Positions 48,068 through 58,185 of a stretch of 64,000 nt of DNA are shown here, in pieces (within the stretch, counting starts at the first letter, position 1; every line of letters begins with the position of its first letter). Both the position numbers and the translations under genes were made by a program. The stretch is from Halobacillus shinanisalinarum (GTDB lineage: Bacteria > Bacillota > Bacilli > Bacillales > Halobacillaceae). The notes below the pieces were generated by a model. The model was given only the letters and a program-made list of their open reading frames with translations, was not told where the DNA came from and did not search any database. The stretch lies in contig NZ_CP095074.1 of assembly GCF_022919835.1 (NCBI RefSeq), positions 4,628,001-4,692,000 on the forward strand. The letters run 5' to 3'.

Positions 48068-48086
48068 TAAAAGGAAGGTGCTTCAT

Positions 48087-49342
48087 TTGACTACAGTAAT
48101 TGCATTTATACTCATGTTCGGACTGCTAGTGTTTGTACATGAGTGGGGCATCTCATTTTTGCAAAGCGAGCAGGGATGCTTGCTCGAGAATTTGCCATCG
48201 GGTTCGGTCCGAAAATATTCGCTTTCACAAAAAACGAAACTGTTTATACCATTCGTTTATTGCCTATTGGTGGATATGTAAGAGTAGCAGGAGAGGATCC
48301 AGAGATTGTCGAACTGAAGGCCGGCCATCATATTGGATTAGAATTCAATGAGTCAGGCAAGGTCAGTCGTATCATTGTCAACAATAAATCCAAGCATCCT
48401 TATGCTCGTGTCATTGAAGTCGAAAGGGCTGACCTCGATCACCGTTTAATTATTGAAGGCTACGAAATTGACGAAGAGGAAAAACTCTACTTTGATGTAG
48501 ACCCTAAAGCGATGTTTGTTATGGATGAAAAGGAAACCCAGATTGCTCCGTATGACCGCCAGTTTGCTTCAAAATCTGTGCCCAAGCGTGCAATGCAATT
48601 GTTTGCCGGTCCGATGATGAACTTTATACTAGCCATCATTTTATTTATGATCCTAGGCTTTATACAGGGCGTACCCGTAAATAATGCACTGATCGGTGGA
48701 GTGCAGCCTGATTCCCCTGCAGAAGAAGCAGGATTACAGGATGGAGACGAAATTGTTGGGATTGATGGAGAACCAGTGAATACGTGGGATGAGTTTACCC
48801 AAATCGTAAGAAATCATCCAGAGGAGCAAGTGACTTTATCTGTGGAGCGTAACGAGGAAACGATACAGGTTGATGTTACACCGGCACAAATTGAACAAGG
48901 GGAACTAACCATTGGTCAAGTAGGTGTGGCACGAGCCTTTGAAGATTCGTTTGTTAAAAAACTCACCTATGGTTTCACCCAAACCTATGAGTGGGGGACG
49001 TTAATTCTAACCAATTTAGGAAAACTTGTAACAGGTCAGTTTTCATTAGATATGCTGTCTGGCCCAGTAGGGATTTATGACGCAACAGACCGTGTTGTTC
49101 AAACAGGTTTAACCAACTTTGTTATGTGGACATCTATTCTTAGTGTCAACCTTGGGATCGTAAACTTATTGCCACTCCCCGCTCTTGACGGAGGCCGCTT
49201 ACTATTTGTAGGGCTTGAAGGGGTACGCGGAAAGCCGATTGACCCACAAAAAGAAGGCATTGTCCACTTTATTGGATTTGCTCTATTAATGTTATTAATG
49301 TTAGTTGTGACATGGAATGACATTCAACGCTTATTCTTGTAA
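48087..49342 (+). pseudogene. rseP: Site-2 protease RseP (RasP), interrupted by a one-base frameshift
   Basis: The first membrane helix and FVHEWG are in frame from a TTG at 48087 (RBS AAGGAAGGTGC). [20 protein letters not shown] and everything after it are in another frame. One extra G in the GGGG run at 48145-48148 restores the zinc-binding HEWGH motif and a 418-residue protein, close to B. subtilis RasP (420). Further features are the PDZ domain (about 200-280; [20 protein letters not shown]) and the second metal-binding block [15 protein letters not shown]. As read, an ATG at 48143 would give a protein lacking the catalytic HExxH glutamate. It normally cleaves anti-sigma factors and signal peptide remnants in the membrane. 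Confidence 0.9.
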
Positions 49343-49350
49343 ATGACCGA

Positions 49351-49390
49351 GCTGGAAGCGGGGTTCTCTTATACGCTTCCAGCTTCATTT
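49351..49390 (+). terminator. Terminator after rseP
   Basis: GCTGGAAGCG (49351-49360) pairs with CGCTTCCAGC (49374-49383) around a 13-base loop, followed by TTCATTTTT. Confidence 0.8.
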
Positions 49391-49434
49391 TTAAAGAGGT
49401 TGCTCAATTAAATTGAAAAACTGAGGTGGAATAA

Positions 49435-51135
49435 ATGAAACAAAGTCAAATGTTAATCCCAACTTTAAAAGAAATCCCTGCAGATGCTGAAATTAAAAGC
49501 CACCAGCTTCTCGTTCGAGCAGGATACATACGTCAGATCGCATCTGGTATATATAGTTTCCTTCCCATTGGCCGCCGTGTCCTCCGAAAAGTAGAAGAAA
49601 TCGTGCGCGAAGAAATGGAAAAGATCGGGGCACATGAAATGATGATGTCCAGTTTGCAGCCAGCGGAATTGTGGAAAGAAAGCGGCCGCTGGAACACCTA
49701 TGGATCTGAGTTGATGCGTATTAATGATCGCCATGATCGTGAATTTGCTTTAGGTGCCACGCATGAAGAAGTGATCACTAGTCTTATCCGTGATGAAGTG
49801 AAAAGCTACAAGCGTCTGCCATTGACTGTTTTTCAAATTCAGAATAAATTTCGTGATGAGAAACGTCCACGTTTTGGACTGCTTCGCGGCCGTGAATTTC
49901 TAATGAAGGATGCCTATACATTTAATGAGTCTTTTGAAAGTTTAGATGAGAGCTATAATAAAATGTTTAACGCTTATACGAACATCTTCCGCCGTTTGGG
50001 GCTTAACTTCCGTGCTGTCATCGCAGATTCCGGGCAAATGGGCGGAAAAGATACCCATGAATTTATGGTCCTTTCTGAAGTAGGAGAAGATGTGATTGCC
50101 TACTCTGATACTTCAGAGTATGCGGCTAATATTGAAATGGCTCCTGTAGTGACAACCTATGAGAAATCACTAGCAGCCCCTAAAAACATGGAAAAAGTAG
50201 CTACACCTGATCAGAAAACCATGCAAGGTGTGGCTGATTTTCTAGGTCACGGATTAGAAGAAGGATTAAAGTCGATTATGTTTAAAGTGGATGATCGGTT
50301 TGTTATGGTCGTAACACGTGGGGATCATGAAGTGAATGACATTAAACTTAAAAATCTTTATTCAGCTGATATCGTTGAGCTGGCTAGTGAAGAAAAGACA
50401 AAAGAGCTGCTTGGGACAGGCTTCGGTTCCCTTGGCCCTGTTGGCGTATCCGAACAGGTCGAGGTTATTGCTGATTCGGCCGTAGAAGTGCTTGTCAACG
50501 TATCTTGCGGTGCCAATGAAGAAGGGTACCATTATGTTAATGTAACCCCTGAGAAAGATTTCGAGGTGACCCAGTATGCCGACATTCGTTTTATTAAAGA
50601 AGGAGATCCGTCACCAGATGGACAAGGCTTGATTACATTTGCGCGCGGCATTGAAGTAGGCCATGTGTTTAAATTAGGCACGTTCTATGCGAAGGAAATG
50701 AATGCCACGTACTTAGATGATCAAGGGAAATCTCAGACAATGGTAATGGGCTCGTATGGCATCGGTGTGTCCCGTACAGTGGCTGCAATCGTTGAACAGT
50801 ACCATGATGAACGAGGCATAACATGGCCTGCCAATATCGCGCCATTCCAAGTTCACCTGCTCACACTAAATCCTAAAAAGGAAGAGCAACAGCAATTGGC
50901 AGATCAACTATATGACCAGCTTATCGATGCTGGGATTGAAGTATTATATGACGATCGTAAAGAGAGAGCCGGTGTCAAATTTGCCGATAGCGACCTGTTT
51001 GGAATTCCGCTGCGCTTGACTGTAGGGAAACGAGCTGGAGAAGGGATTATTGAAGTGAAAGAACGCGTAACAGATAATCAATCAGAGCTGAATCAATCTG
51101 AAATTTTATCTGCCGTATCAAATTGGTTTAAGTAA
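49435..51135 (+). CDS. proS: Prolyl-tRNA synthetase
   Basis: A 566-residue class II synthetase of the bacterial type with an editing (INS) insertion. [20 protein letters not shown] and [20 protein letters not shown] begin the catalytic domain; motif 2 is [21 protein letters not shown]. The editing domain covers about 230-390, motif 3 is in [20 protein letters not shown], and the anticodon-binding domain is C-terminal (about 465-566). RBS: CTGAGGTGGAATAA. No T-box leader is visible in the 90-base upstream gap. Confidence 0.98.
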   Translation: MKQSQMLIPTLKEIPADAEIKSHQLLVRAGYIRQIASGIYSFLPIGRRVLRKVEEIVREEMEKIGAHEMMMSSLQPAELWKESGRWNTYGSELMRINDRHDREFALGATHEEVITSLIRDEVKSYKRLPLTVFQIQNKFRDEKRPRFGLLRGREFLMKDAYTFNESFESLDESYNKMFNAYTNIFRRLGLNFRAVIADSGQMGGKDTHEFMVLSEVGEDVIAYSDTSEYAANIEMAPVVTTYEKSLAAPKNMEKVATPDQKTMQGVADFLGHGLEEGLKSIMFKVDDRFVMVVTRGDHEVNDIKLKNLYSADIVELASEEKTKELLGTGFGSLGPVGVSEQVEVIADSAVEVLVNVSCGANEEGYHYVNVTPEKDFEVTQYADIRFIKEGDPSPDGQGLITFARGIEVGHVFKLGTFYAKEMNATYLDDQGKSQTMVMGSYGIGVSRTVAAIVEQYHDERGITWPANIAPFQVHLLTLNPKKEEQQQLADQLYDQLIDAGIEVLYDDRKERAGVKFADSDLFGIPLRLTVGKRAGEGIIEVKERVTDNQSELNQSEILSAVSNWFK

Positions 51136-51144
51136 TAAAGCTTG

Positions 51145-51180
51145 AGATACCCTTGTTATCAAGCAAGGGTATCTTTTATT
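51145..51180 (+). terminator. Terminator after proS
   Basis: A perfect 11-bp stem, AGATACCCTTG (51145-51155) with CAAGGGTATCT (51164-51174), loop TTATCAAG, then TTTATT. Confidence 0.85.
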
Positions 51181-51282
51181 AAGAATCATGAAGTATAATG
51201 TCCTTAAGTATGTCTATCCCGAGCGAAAGTAGCTAGGGGCAAAGATGCTTCGTGTTATTTACCCTAACAGGGAGGAATCACA

Positions 51283-54200
51283 TTGGGTGTGACCAATCAG
51301 GAGAAAATGCATTATTTATTGGAGCAAATCCAGTTTCCACAAGATCTGATTGAGCCTCATTTTAAAGATAGCTCGCTTGAGAAACTGATCGTATATAAAA
51401 CAGAAAAAAAGTGGCATTTTCATTTTCACATTCCAAGTGTACTGCCACCGTCTGTTTATCAATTGTTTATTAATAAACTGCAGGCAGCGTTCCGTTCTAT
51501 TGCAGAAGTGGACTGGACGTTTGAAGCAACAGATAAAGCCGTAGATCCAGACGCAATTAGTGAATACTGGAGAGGATTTATCCAGTCCGTGCCCAAAGTA
51601 AATCCTGGTTACAAGGATTTACTTATGGAACAGCAACCAGAAATTAACGGTAATAAAATTATGTTAACTTGCAGGAACCTGGCAGAAAGCCATGCAGTAA
51701 AGAAAAAATTAGATAATCCTCTGCAAAGTTTCTGTGTTCAATCTGGGCTGCCATCACTGATGCTTTCTACACGTGTTAAAGAAGAGCAGGAAGAATTAAA
51801 AAAGTTTCAGGAAGAGCGGAAGAAGGAAGATAAGCAGCTCGTCCAAAAAGCTGTGAAAGAACAGGAAGAGCGTGCGAAAGAGAAAGAAGAGGATACGAAA
51901 CCGAAAGGGCCTATTGAAATTGGCTATAAGATTCAAGAAGATGCCGAGCCAATGGAGAACATCGAAGAAGAAGAGCGACGAAAAATTATTGAAGGATATG
52001 TTTTTGATGCTGACATCAAAGAATTACGTTCCGGACGTCACCTTTTACTTATAAAAGCGACCGATTATACGGATTCATTTTCAATCAAAATGTTCTCGCG
52101 CGGTGATGATCATGCTGAGATGTTTAAGCATGTTACAAAAGGAATGTGGATTAAAGCACGAGGGAGTATCCAAACAGACAACTTTACAAGTGAATTAACG
52201 ATGATGGCCAATGATATTAATGAGGTGGCACCAAAACTTCGTACAGACCAAGCAGAAGAAGGAGAGAAGCGAGTAGAGCTGCATGCTCATACGACGATGA
52301 GTCAAATGGATGCACCCGTTTCCGCCCCTAGATTGATTGCCCAAGCTGCCAACTGGGGTCATGAGGCCATCGCTATAACCGATCATGCTGTTGTACAAGC
52401 CTATCCGGAGGCCCATGCTGCTGGTCAAAAGCATGGCGTTAAGGTGATTTACGGAATGGAAGCGAACTTAGTTGATGACGGTGTACCGATTGCCTATGAA
52501 GAGCAAGATCGTGACCTTGAGACTGACACCTATGTCGTTTTTGACGTGGAAACAACAGGGTTGTCCGCTGTGTATGACAAAATTATTGAACTCGCGGCTG
52601 TTAAAGTTAAAGGCGGGGAAATCATTGATCGATTTGAGTCTTTCGCCAACCCACACCATCCATTATCCCAGACGACCATTGACCTAACAGGAATTACCGA
52701 CGATATGGTTAAAGATGCGCCTGAAATTGAGGCTGTGCTGAAAGACTTCCATAATTGGATGGCCAATGACATTTTAGTAGCCCACAACGCTAGCTTTGAC
52801 ATGGGCTTTCTTAATGCTGGTTTTCAAAGGGTCGATTATCCGAAGGCAGCTAACCCTGTCATTGATACACTTGAACTTGCTAGATTCCTAGTTCCAGAAC
52901 TTAAAAATCACAGATTAAATACCCTTTGTAAGCAGTTTGATATTGAACTGACTCAACACCATAGAGCGATCTATGATGCTGAGGCAACCGGTTATTTAAT
53001 GTGGAAATTTGTAAAGAAAGCCATTCAACGAGGAATTACCAACCACAAGAATTTAAATGATTACATGGGTGAAGGCAAAGCCTATCAACGGTCACGGCCT
53101 TCTCACGTCACATTACTTGCTGTCAATAGTGTAGGCCTTAAAAATATGTACAAAATTGTTTCCGAGGCTCACTTAAACTATTATTATCGTGTTCCGCGTG
53201 TTCCACGGTCACGGCTTGCCAAGCTTCGAGAAGGGATCTTGATTGGATCGGGCTGTGATAAAGGGGAAGTCTTCGAGACGATGATGCAAAAATCTGCAGA
53301 AGAAGCTGAGAAGGTTGCTGAATTCTACGACTATCTTGAAATACAGCCTCCAGGTAATTATGCCCACTTGATCGAAAGGGATTTAGTCCAAAATGAGGCA
53401 CAAATCTATGACATTTTGAAAAAAATTGTCGATATGGGCGAGCGTTTAGGGAAAACGGTTGTTGCTACCGGGAATACGCACTACCTCGATCCCCATGATA
53501 AGATGTATCGACAAATCCTTATCTCTTCACAAAATGGCAATCCGCTTAATCGTCAAACATTGCCAGATGTCCATTTTAGAACGACAGATGAAATGCTTGA
53601 AGAGTTTTCCTTTTTAGGAGAAGAGAAGGCAAAAGAAGTTGTAGTCACTAACACAAATAGATTGAATAATAGCATTGATGTGATCAATCCAGTCAAGGAA
53701 GATTTGTACACACCAAACATTGAAGGAGCCGATCAAGAAATTCGGGAAATGTCCTACAATAAAGCCAAAAGACTTTATGGGGAACAGATTCCAGAGCTTG
53801 TTGAGAAAAGATTAGATAAAGAGCTTGAGAGTATCATTGGCAATGGCTTCGCTGTTATTTACTTAATCTCTCAAAAACTCGTAACGAAATCCCTTGAGGA
53901 TGGCTATTTAGTCGGTTCACGTGGTTCGGTAGGATCTTCTCTAGTTGCAACAATGACGGATATTTCCGAAGTGAATCCTTTGCCTCCACATTACGTTTGT
54001 CCAAGTTGTCAACACCATGAATTTTTCACAGACGGATCCATCGGAAGCGGGTTTGACCTGTCTGAGAAAGATTGTCCAGAATGTGGGACCGCCTATAAAA
54101 AAGACGGTCAGGATATTCCCTTTGAAACGTTTCTTGGCTTTAAAGGAGATAAGGTACCCGATATTGATTTGAACTTTTCAGGTGAGTATCAACCGCAAGC

Positions 54201-55578
54201 TCATAACTATACAAAGGTTTTATTTGGTGAAGACAATGTATATAGGGCAGGAACAATTGGAACGATTGCCGAGAAGACAGCCTACGGTTACGTGAAGGGA
54301 TATGCAGGGGATCATCAGCTGCAATATAAAGGGGCAGAGGTTGATCGCCTCGTTCAAGGCTGTACGGGTGTTAAAAGAACCACAGGGCAGCACCCAGGGG
54401 GAATCATTGTCGTACCTGATGACATGGATATTTTTGATTTTTCACCGATTCAATTCCCGGCAGATGATACGAAATCAGAATGGAAAACGACCCACTTTGA
54501 CTTCCACTCGATTCATGATAATTTACTGAAGTTGGATATTCTCGGGCACGATGATCCAACAGTGATTCGCATGCTTCAAGATTTAAGTGGCATTGATCAA
54601 AAGGAAATCCCTGTTGACGATCCTGAAGTGATGAAAATTTTCAGCGGGCCTGAGGCATTAGGTGTGACAGCGGAGCAGATCATGTGTAAAACAGGCACGC
54701 TCGGTGTCCCTGAATTCGGTACACGCTTTGTTCGGCAGATGCTTGAAGATACGAAACCGAAGACCTTTGCTGAACTCGTCATTATATCCGGTCTATCCCA
54801 CGGAACGGACGTGTGGCTAGGAAATGCCGAACAGCTCATAAATGACGGCATTTGTACACTGCCTGAAGTTATCGGCTGCCGTGACGATATTATGGTCTAT
54901 CTCATGCATAAAGGTCTGGAACCATCGTTAGCCTTTAAAATCATGGAGTTTGTCCGAAAAGGACGCGGTCTACAGGACGAATGGATTGAGGAAATGAAGA
55001 AAAACGGGGTTCCAGATTGGTACATTGATTCTTGTAAAAAAATCAAGTACATGTTCCCGAAAGCCCACGCGGCTGCCTATGTTTTAATGGCCGTTCGGAT
55101 TGCTTACTTTAAGGTTCATTATCCGATTTACTTTTATGCTGCATATTTCACAGTTCGAGCAGGTGATTTTGAATTAGAGACGATGATTAAAGGTTCTGAC
55201 GCGATTCGAAAACGAATTGAAGAGATTCAAATGAAAGGCCTGGACGCTACGCCAAAAGAGAAAAATTTAATGACTGTACTTGAGCTGTCTCTGGAAATGT
55301 GTGAACGAGGGTATGGTTTTAAGAGTGTTGATCTCTATGAATCCAGCGCAACAGATTTCATCGTTGATGGTAATCAACTGATTCCGCCATTCAATGCTGT
55401 CGATGGTTTAGGTACAAACGCAGCGATTAATATTGTTAACGCCCGTGGAGAAGGGGAGTTTCTCTCCAAGCAGGATTTAAGAGAACGAAGCCGTATTTCG
55501 AAAACGGTGCTTGAGTACTTGGATAACCAGGGCTGCCTGACCGGTATGCCTGATGAGAACCAACTTTCGTTATTTTAA
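51283..55578 (+). CDS. polC: DNA polymerase III PolC-type alpha subunit
   Basis: A 1431-residue replicative polymerase of low-GC Gram-positives. In order: N-terminal domains (1-230, with a Lys- and Glu-rich coil), an OB-fold near 235-330, and the PHP domain with [13 protein letters not shown] and [14 protein letters not shown] split around the exonuclease. The DEDDh exonuclease is near 415-580 ([20 protein letters not shown]). A zinc-binding motif follows ([10 protein letters not shown], then CPECG). The polymerase active site is in [15 protein letters not shown], and a helix-hairpin-helix C-terminus ends the protein. The TTG at 51283 follows CAGGGAGGAATC. It copies the chromosome with DnaE. 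Confidence 0.97.
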   Translation: MGVTNQEKMHYLLEQIQFPQDLIEPHFKDSSLEKLIVYKTEKKWHFHFHIPSVLPPSVYQLFINKLQAAFRSIAEVDWTFEATDKAVDPDAISEYWRGFIQSVPKVNPGYKDLLMEQQPEINGNKIMLTCRNLAESHAVKKKLDNPLQSFCVQSGLPSLMLSTRVKEEQEELKKFQEERKKEDKQLVQKAVKEQEERAKEKEEDTKPKGPIEIGYKIQEDAEPMENIEEEERRKIIEGYVFDADIKELRSGRHLLLIKATDYTDSFSIKMFSRGDDHAEMFKHVTKGMWIKARGSIQTDNFTSELTMMANDINEVAPKLRTDQAEEGEKRVELHAHTTMSQMDAPVSAPRLIAQAANWGHEAIAITDHAVVQAYPEAHAAGQKHGVKVIYGMEANLVDDGVPIAYEEQDRDLETDTYVVFDVETTGLSAVYDKIIELAAVKVKGGEIIDRFESFANPHHPLSQTTIDLTGITDDMVKDAPEIEAVLKDFHNWMANDILVAHNASFDMGFLNAGFQRVDYPKAANPVIDTLELARFLVPELKNHRLNTLCKQFDIELTQHHRAIYDAEATGYLMWKFVKKAIQRGITNHKNLNDYMGEGKAYQRSRPSHVTLLAVNSVGLKNMYKIVSEAHLNYYYRVPRVPRSRLAKLREGILIGSGCDKGEVFETMMQKSAEEAEKVAEFYDYLEIQPPGNYAHLIERDLVQNEAQIYDILKKIVDMGERLGKTVVATGNTHYLDPHDKMYRQILISSQNGNPLNRQTLPDVHFRTTDEMLEEFSFLGEEKAKEVVVTNTNRLNNSIDVINPVKEDLYTPNIEGADQEIREMSYNKAKRLYGEQIPELVEKRLDKELESIIGNGFAVIYLISQKLVTKSLEDGYLVGSRGSVGSSLVATMTDISEVNPLPPHYVCPSCQHHEFFTDGSIGSGFDLSEKDCPECGTAYKKDGQDIPFETFLGFKGDKVPDIDLNFSGEYQPQAHNYTKVLFGEDNVYRAGTIGTIAEKTAYGYVKGYAGDHQLQYKGAEVDRLVQGCTGVKRTTGQHPGGIIVVPDDMDIFDFSPIQFPADDTKSEWKTTHFDFHSIHDNLLKLDILGHDDPTVIRMLQDLSGIDQKEIPVDDPEVMKIFSGPEALGVTAEQIMCKTGTLGVPEFGTRFVRQMLEDTKPKTFAELVIISGLSHGTDVWLGNAEQLINDGICTLPEVIGCRDDIMVYLMHKGLEPSLAFKIMEFVRKGRGLQDEWIEEMKKNGVPDWYIDSCKKIKYMFPKAHAAAYVLMAVRIAYFKVHYPIYFYAAYFTVRAGDFELETMIKGSDAIRKRIEEIQMKGLDATPKEKNLMTVLELSLEMCERGYGFKSVDLYESSATDFIVDGNQLIPPFNAVDGLGTNAAINIVNARGEGEFLSKQDLRERSRISKTVLEYLDNQGCLTGMPDENQLSLF

Positions 55579-55580
55579 AG

Positions 55581-55700
55581 AGTGGAAGCTGCAAGGGGCA
55601 GTCCTTCGCGACATAAGCAGTTCGCTTCCGTGGGGGAAGTTCACCCTACTGCACCGCTCTGCTTATACTTGTCGTGTCTACCCGGGCACTTCCGCTTTTC
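55581..55700. repeat. Inverted-repeat intergenic element after polC
   Basis: A GC-richer 120-base block. GCGACATAAGCAG (55608-55620) faces CTGCTTATACTTGTCG (55659-55674), and TGGAAGCTGC (55583-55592) faces GCACTTCCGC (55686-55695). It has no coding content and is unrelated to the GTTCAAAAAGT family. It begins 3 bases after the polC stop and may also serve as its transcript end. The fold is imperfect. Confidence 0.45.
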
Positions 55701-55708
55701 TGTCCCTA

Positions 55709-55737
55709 TTGCATAAATGTAGTATCTATGGTATATT
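55709..55737 (+). promoter_or_regulatory. Sigma-A promoter of the rimP-nusA operon
   Basis: TTGCAT (55709-55714), a 17-base spacer, and TATATT (55732-55737). Predicted start near 55744, giving a leader of about 250 bases before rimP. Confidence 0.72.
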
Positions 55738-55743
55738 TTTTAT

Positions 55744-55992
55744 GGTGAGAAGAGCGATAGAGACGAGCGAAAGAGTGGGGAAACCCACTCTTTCGTTTAT
55801 ATTTACGGCTCACTTTTACTTAGAAATTGCCCGTAGGAGTGATCTGTTCTTGCACGAGAAGACCGCTATGATTTCATCATAGCGGTTTCCTTTCGAAACG
55901 GGAACAAGGGTTAACTAATTCCTTTCCTTAGCAAAATAAGTATATGACTGCAGCAAATCGGCAATAAACAGGAGTAAAAGGAGGGATTCCAT
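55744..55992 (+). promoter_or_regulatory. Structured leader of rimP-nusA with two hairpins
   Basis: Hairpin 1: a perfect 12-bp stem, CGAAAGAGTGGG (55768-55779) with CCCACTCTTTCG (55784-55795), capped by GAAA and followed by TTTATATTT. Hairpin 2: a perfect 11-bp stem, ACCGCTATGAT (55862-55872) with ATCATAGCGGT (55876-55886), followed by the interrupted U-tract TTCCTTTC. Both resemble intrinsic terminators placed before the first gene. The weak tail of hairpin 2 is the type expected to depend on NusA. Confidence 0.65.
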
Positions 55993-56466
55993 ATGAGTAA
56001 AAACGTAACCGAGATTACAGAAGAGCTAGTAAGGCCTATTGTAAAAGAGATGAATCTTGAACTTGTAGATATCGAATTTAAGAAAGAGGGCAAGAACTGG
56101 TTCCTTCGAGTATTCCTTGATAAACCTGAAGGTATTGATATTGAAGAATGTGGTCAAGTTTCAGAAAAGCTGAGCGAGCAATTAGATGAAATCGATCCAA
56201 TTGATATTCCATACTTTTTAGAGGTTTCCTCTCCTGGTGCTGAACGTCCTCTGAAAACAAAGGAGGACTTTAAGAAGTATGTAGGTGAACATATTTATAT
56301 GAAATTATATGAACCTATTGAGAATGAGAAAGAGTTCGAAGGTACGCTCGTACAATTTGAAGACGAAACGGCAACCATAGACATCCGTATTAAGACACGC
56401 ACAAAGCAACTAGAGGTGCCTTTTAACAAAATTGCCAAGGCTAATTTGGCTGTCACTTTTAACTAA
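55993..56466 (+). CDS. rimP: Ribosome maturation factor RimP
   Basis: A 157-residue protein needed for 30S subunit maturation. Typical blocks are [39 protein letters not shown] and [20 protein letters not shown], and the C-terminal Sm-like beta barrel ends with [32 protein letters not shown]. First gene of the nusA-infB operon, with its own promoter and long leader. Confidence 0.97.
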   Translation: MSKNVTEITEELVRPIVKEMNLELVDIEFKKEGKNWFLRVFLDKPEGIDIEECGQVSEKLSEQLDEIDPIDIPYFLEVSSPGAERPLKTKEDFKKYVGEHIYMKLYEPIENEKEFEGTLVQFEDETATIDIRIKTRTKQLEVPFNKIAKANLAVTFN

Positions 56467-56480
56467 GGGGGAGAAAGCTG

Positions 56481-57581
56481 TTGAGTAGTGAACTTTTTGA
56501 TGCCATGAATTATTTAGAGAAGGAAAAGGGCATTGACAAAAATTTGTTGTTGGAAGCGCTTGAAGCAGCGTTAATTTCAGCTTATAAGAAGAATTTTAAT
56601 TCAGCTACAAATGTTCGTGTAGATATTAATGAAGACGAGGGCAGTATGAAGGTTTTCGCGAGAAAGACGATTGTTGAGGAGTCTATGGATCCCCAGCAGG
56701 AGATTTCTTTAGAAGAAGCCAAGGAAATCGATCCTAATTACGATATTGAAGATGTTATCGAGGTAGAAGTGACACCAATGGACTTTGGCAGAATCGCTGC
56801 CCAAGCTGCAAAACAGGTCGTTACACAGCGTGTTCGTGAAGCAGAACGCGGTATTATTTACGGTGAGTATGTTGATCGTGAAGAAGATGTGATGACAGGA
56901 ATTATTCAGCGTAAAGATCCAAGATTTGTTTATGTGAATCTAGGAAAAATTGAAGCAAGACTACCCGAAGGCGAGCAGATGCCTACAGAAACTTATGAGG
57001 TACATGACCGCTTGAAAGTTTTTGTTACAAAAGTAGAGAATAGTAATAAAGGCCCGCATATTTATGTGTCAAGAACACATCCAGGTCTGCTCAAGCGTCT
57101 ATTTGAAATGGAAGTGCCAGAAATTTATGATGGCACGGTTGAAGTCAGGTCCGTTGCTCGCGAAGCGGGAGATCGTTCAAAAATCTCAGTTTATGCTGCT
57201 GATCCAGAAATCGATCCGGTTGGGTCTTGTGTGGGACAGCGTGGACAGCGTGTGCAAGCAATTGTGAATGAATTAAAAGGCGAAAAAATTGATATTGTTC
57301 AATGGTCTGAGGATCCTATTGAGTATGTGTCCAATGCTCTTAGTCCTTCGAAAGTGGTTGAAGTTCTTGTTGATGAAGAGGAAAAGGCTACAACCGTTAT
57401 TGTTCCCGATTATCAACTGTCGCTTGCGATTGGAAAACGAGGACAGAACGCTAGGCTTGCTGCCAAGCTGACAGGCTGGAAGATTGATATTAAAAGCGAA
57501 AGTGAAGCACTTGAGCAAGGTGTGATTACAGAAGAATCAGCTTCAGAAGATGAAGAGGCTGATGAATTAAGTGAAGAATAA
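56481..57581 (+). CDS. nusA: Transcription termination/antitermination factor NusA
   Basis: A 366-residue elongation factor that strengthens pausing and termination. The N-terminal RNAP-binding domain (ALEAALISAYKKNF) is followed by an S1 domain (near 135-200) and two KH domains (PVGSCVGQRGQRVQAIVNEL; LAIGKRGQNARLAAKLTGWK). It ends with a short acidic tail instead of the two acidic repeats of E. coli NusA. The TTG at 56481 follows AAGGGGGAGAAAG. It may regulate its own operon through the leader hairpins. Confidence 0.97.
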   Translation: MSSELFDAMNYLEKEKGIDKNLLLEALEAALISAYKKNFNSATNVRVDINEDEGSMKVFARKTIVEESMDPQQEISLEEAKEIDPNYDIEDVIEVEVTPMDFGRIAAQAAKQVVTQRVREAERGIIYGEYVDREEDVMTGIIQRKDPRFVYVNLGKIEARLPEGEQMPTETYEVHDRLKVFVTKVENSNKGPHIYVSRTHPGLLKRLFEMEVPEIYDGTVEVRSVAREAGDRSKISVYAADPEIDPVGSCVGQRGQRVQAIVNELKGEKIDIVQWSEDPIEYVSNALSPSKVVEVLVDEEEKATTVIVPDYQLSLAIGKRGQNARLAAKLTGWKIDIKSESEALEQGVITEESASEDEEADELSEE

Positions 57582-57594
57582 GGGGGCGAAAGCT

Positions 57595-57867
57595 ATGGCC
57601 CAATCCAGAAAGATTCCATTAAGGAAGTGTGTCGTTACGCAGGAAATGAAGCCAAAGAAACAGCTTATTCGAGTCGTGCGTAACAAAGATGGAGAGGTAT
57701 TCGTTGATGTAACGGGCAAAAAGAATGGGAGAGGTGCCTACATTTCAAAAAGCCTTGAGGTTATTGCGCTAGCAGAGAAACAGCAGGTGCTGAATCGTCA
57801 CTTAAACACCAAGGTGGATGCAGCGATTTATGAGGAATTAAAAACAATTGTAGGAGCTAGCGATTAA
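57595..57867 (+). CDS. ylxR: YlxR, RNA-binding nucleoid-associated protein family (DUF448)
   Basis: A 90-residue basic protein. The family motifs are IPLRKCVVTQEMKPKKQLIR and GKKNGRGAYIS. The ATG at 57595 follows AAGGGGGCGAAAGC; a GTG at 57571 overlapping the nusA stop is not preferred. It is conserved between nusA and the L7Ae-like gene in Bacillaceae. In B. subtilis it is reported to influence gene expression globally, but the mechanism cannot be read from the sequence. Its stop overlaps the next start. Confidence 0.93.
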   Translation: MAQSRKIPLRKCVVTQEMKPKKQLIRVVRNKDGEVFVDVTGKKNGRGAYISKSLEVIALAEKQQVLNRHLNTKVDAAIYEELKTIVGASD

Positions 57868-58181
57868 TGTCAGGCTCTTATTTAAATATAATTGGACTAG
57901 CACTTCGAGCGGGTAAGTTAACGCTTGGTGAAGAGCATATTGTTAAAGATATTCAACAACAGCGTGCGAAGCTGGTCCTTGTCGCAAGTGATACAGGAAA
58001 ACAAACGATGAAGAAGCTAACAGATAAATGTAGCTCTTATCATATACCCTGCTATGTGGTGGATGATCGTGAAACTCTTTCACAAGCCATGGGTAAGTCA
58101 GGGAGAGTCGCGATCGCAGTTCTTGACCAAGGATTTGCGAAAAAGTTGCAATCGCTACTCGATGAATCTATTCGGGGGTGA
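57867..58181 (+). CDS. ylxQ: L7Ae-family ribosomal protein YlxQ
   Basis: A 104-residue L7Ae/L30e-like protein that binds kink-turn RNA. Its features are [40 protein letters not shown], and the loop [10 protein letters not shown]. Its ATG overlaps the ylxR stop (TAATG). The exact cellular RNA target is not known from sequence. It ends 4 bases before the infB start. Confidence 0.92.
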   Translation: MSGSYLNIIGLALRAGKLTLGEEHIVKDIQQQRAKLVLVASDTGKQTMKKLTDKCSSYHIPCYVVDDRETLSQAMGKSGRVAIAVLDQGFAKKLQSLLDESIRG

Positions 58182-58185
58182 AAGA

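Noticed and set aside
49343..49434. T-box leader upstream of proS
   Set aside because: The gap is only about 90 bases, is filled partly by the rseP terminator, and lacks the conserved T-box motif and antiterminator.
51194..51199. TATAAT upstream of polC as a promoter
   Set aside because: The -10 is perfect, but no acceptable -35 or TG extension is present at the right distance. Left uncalled.
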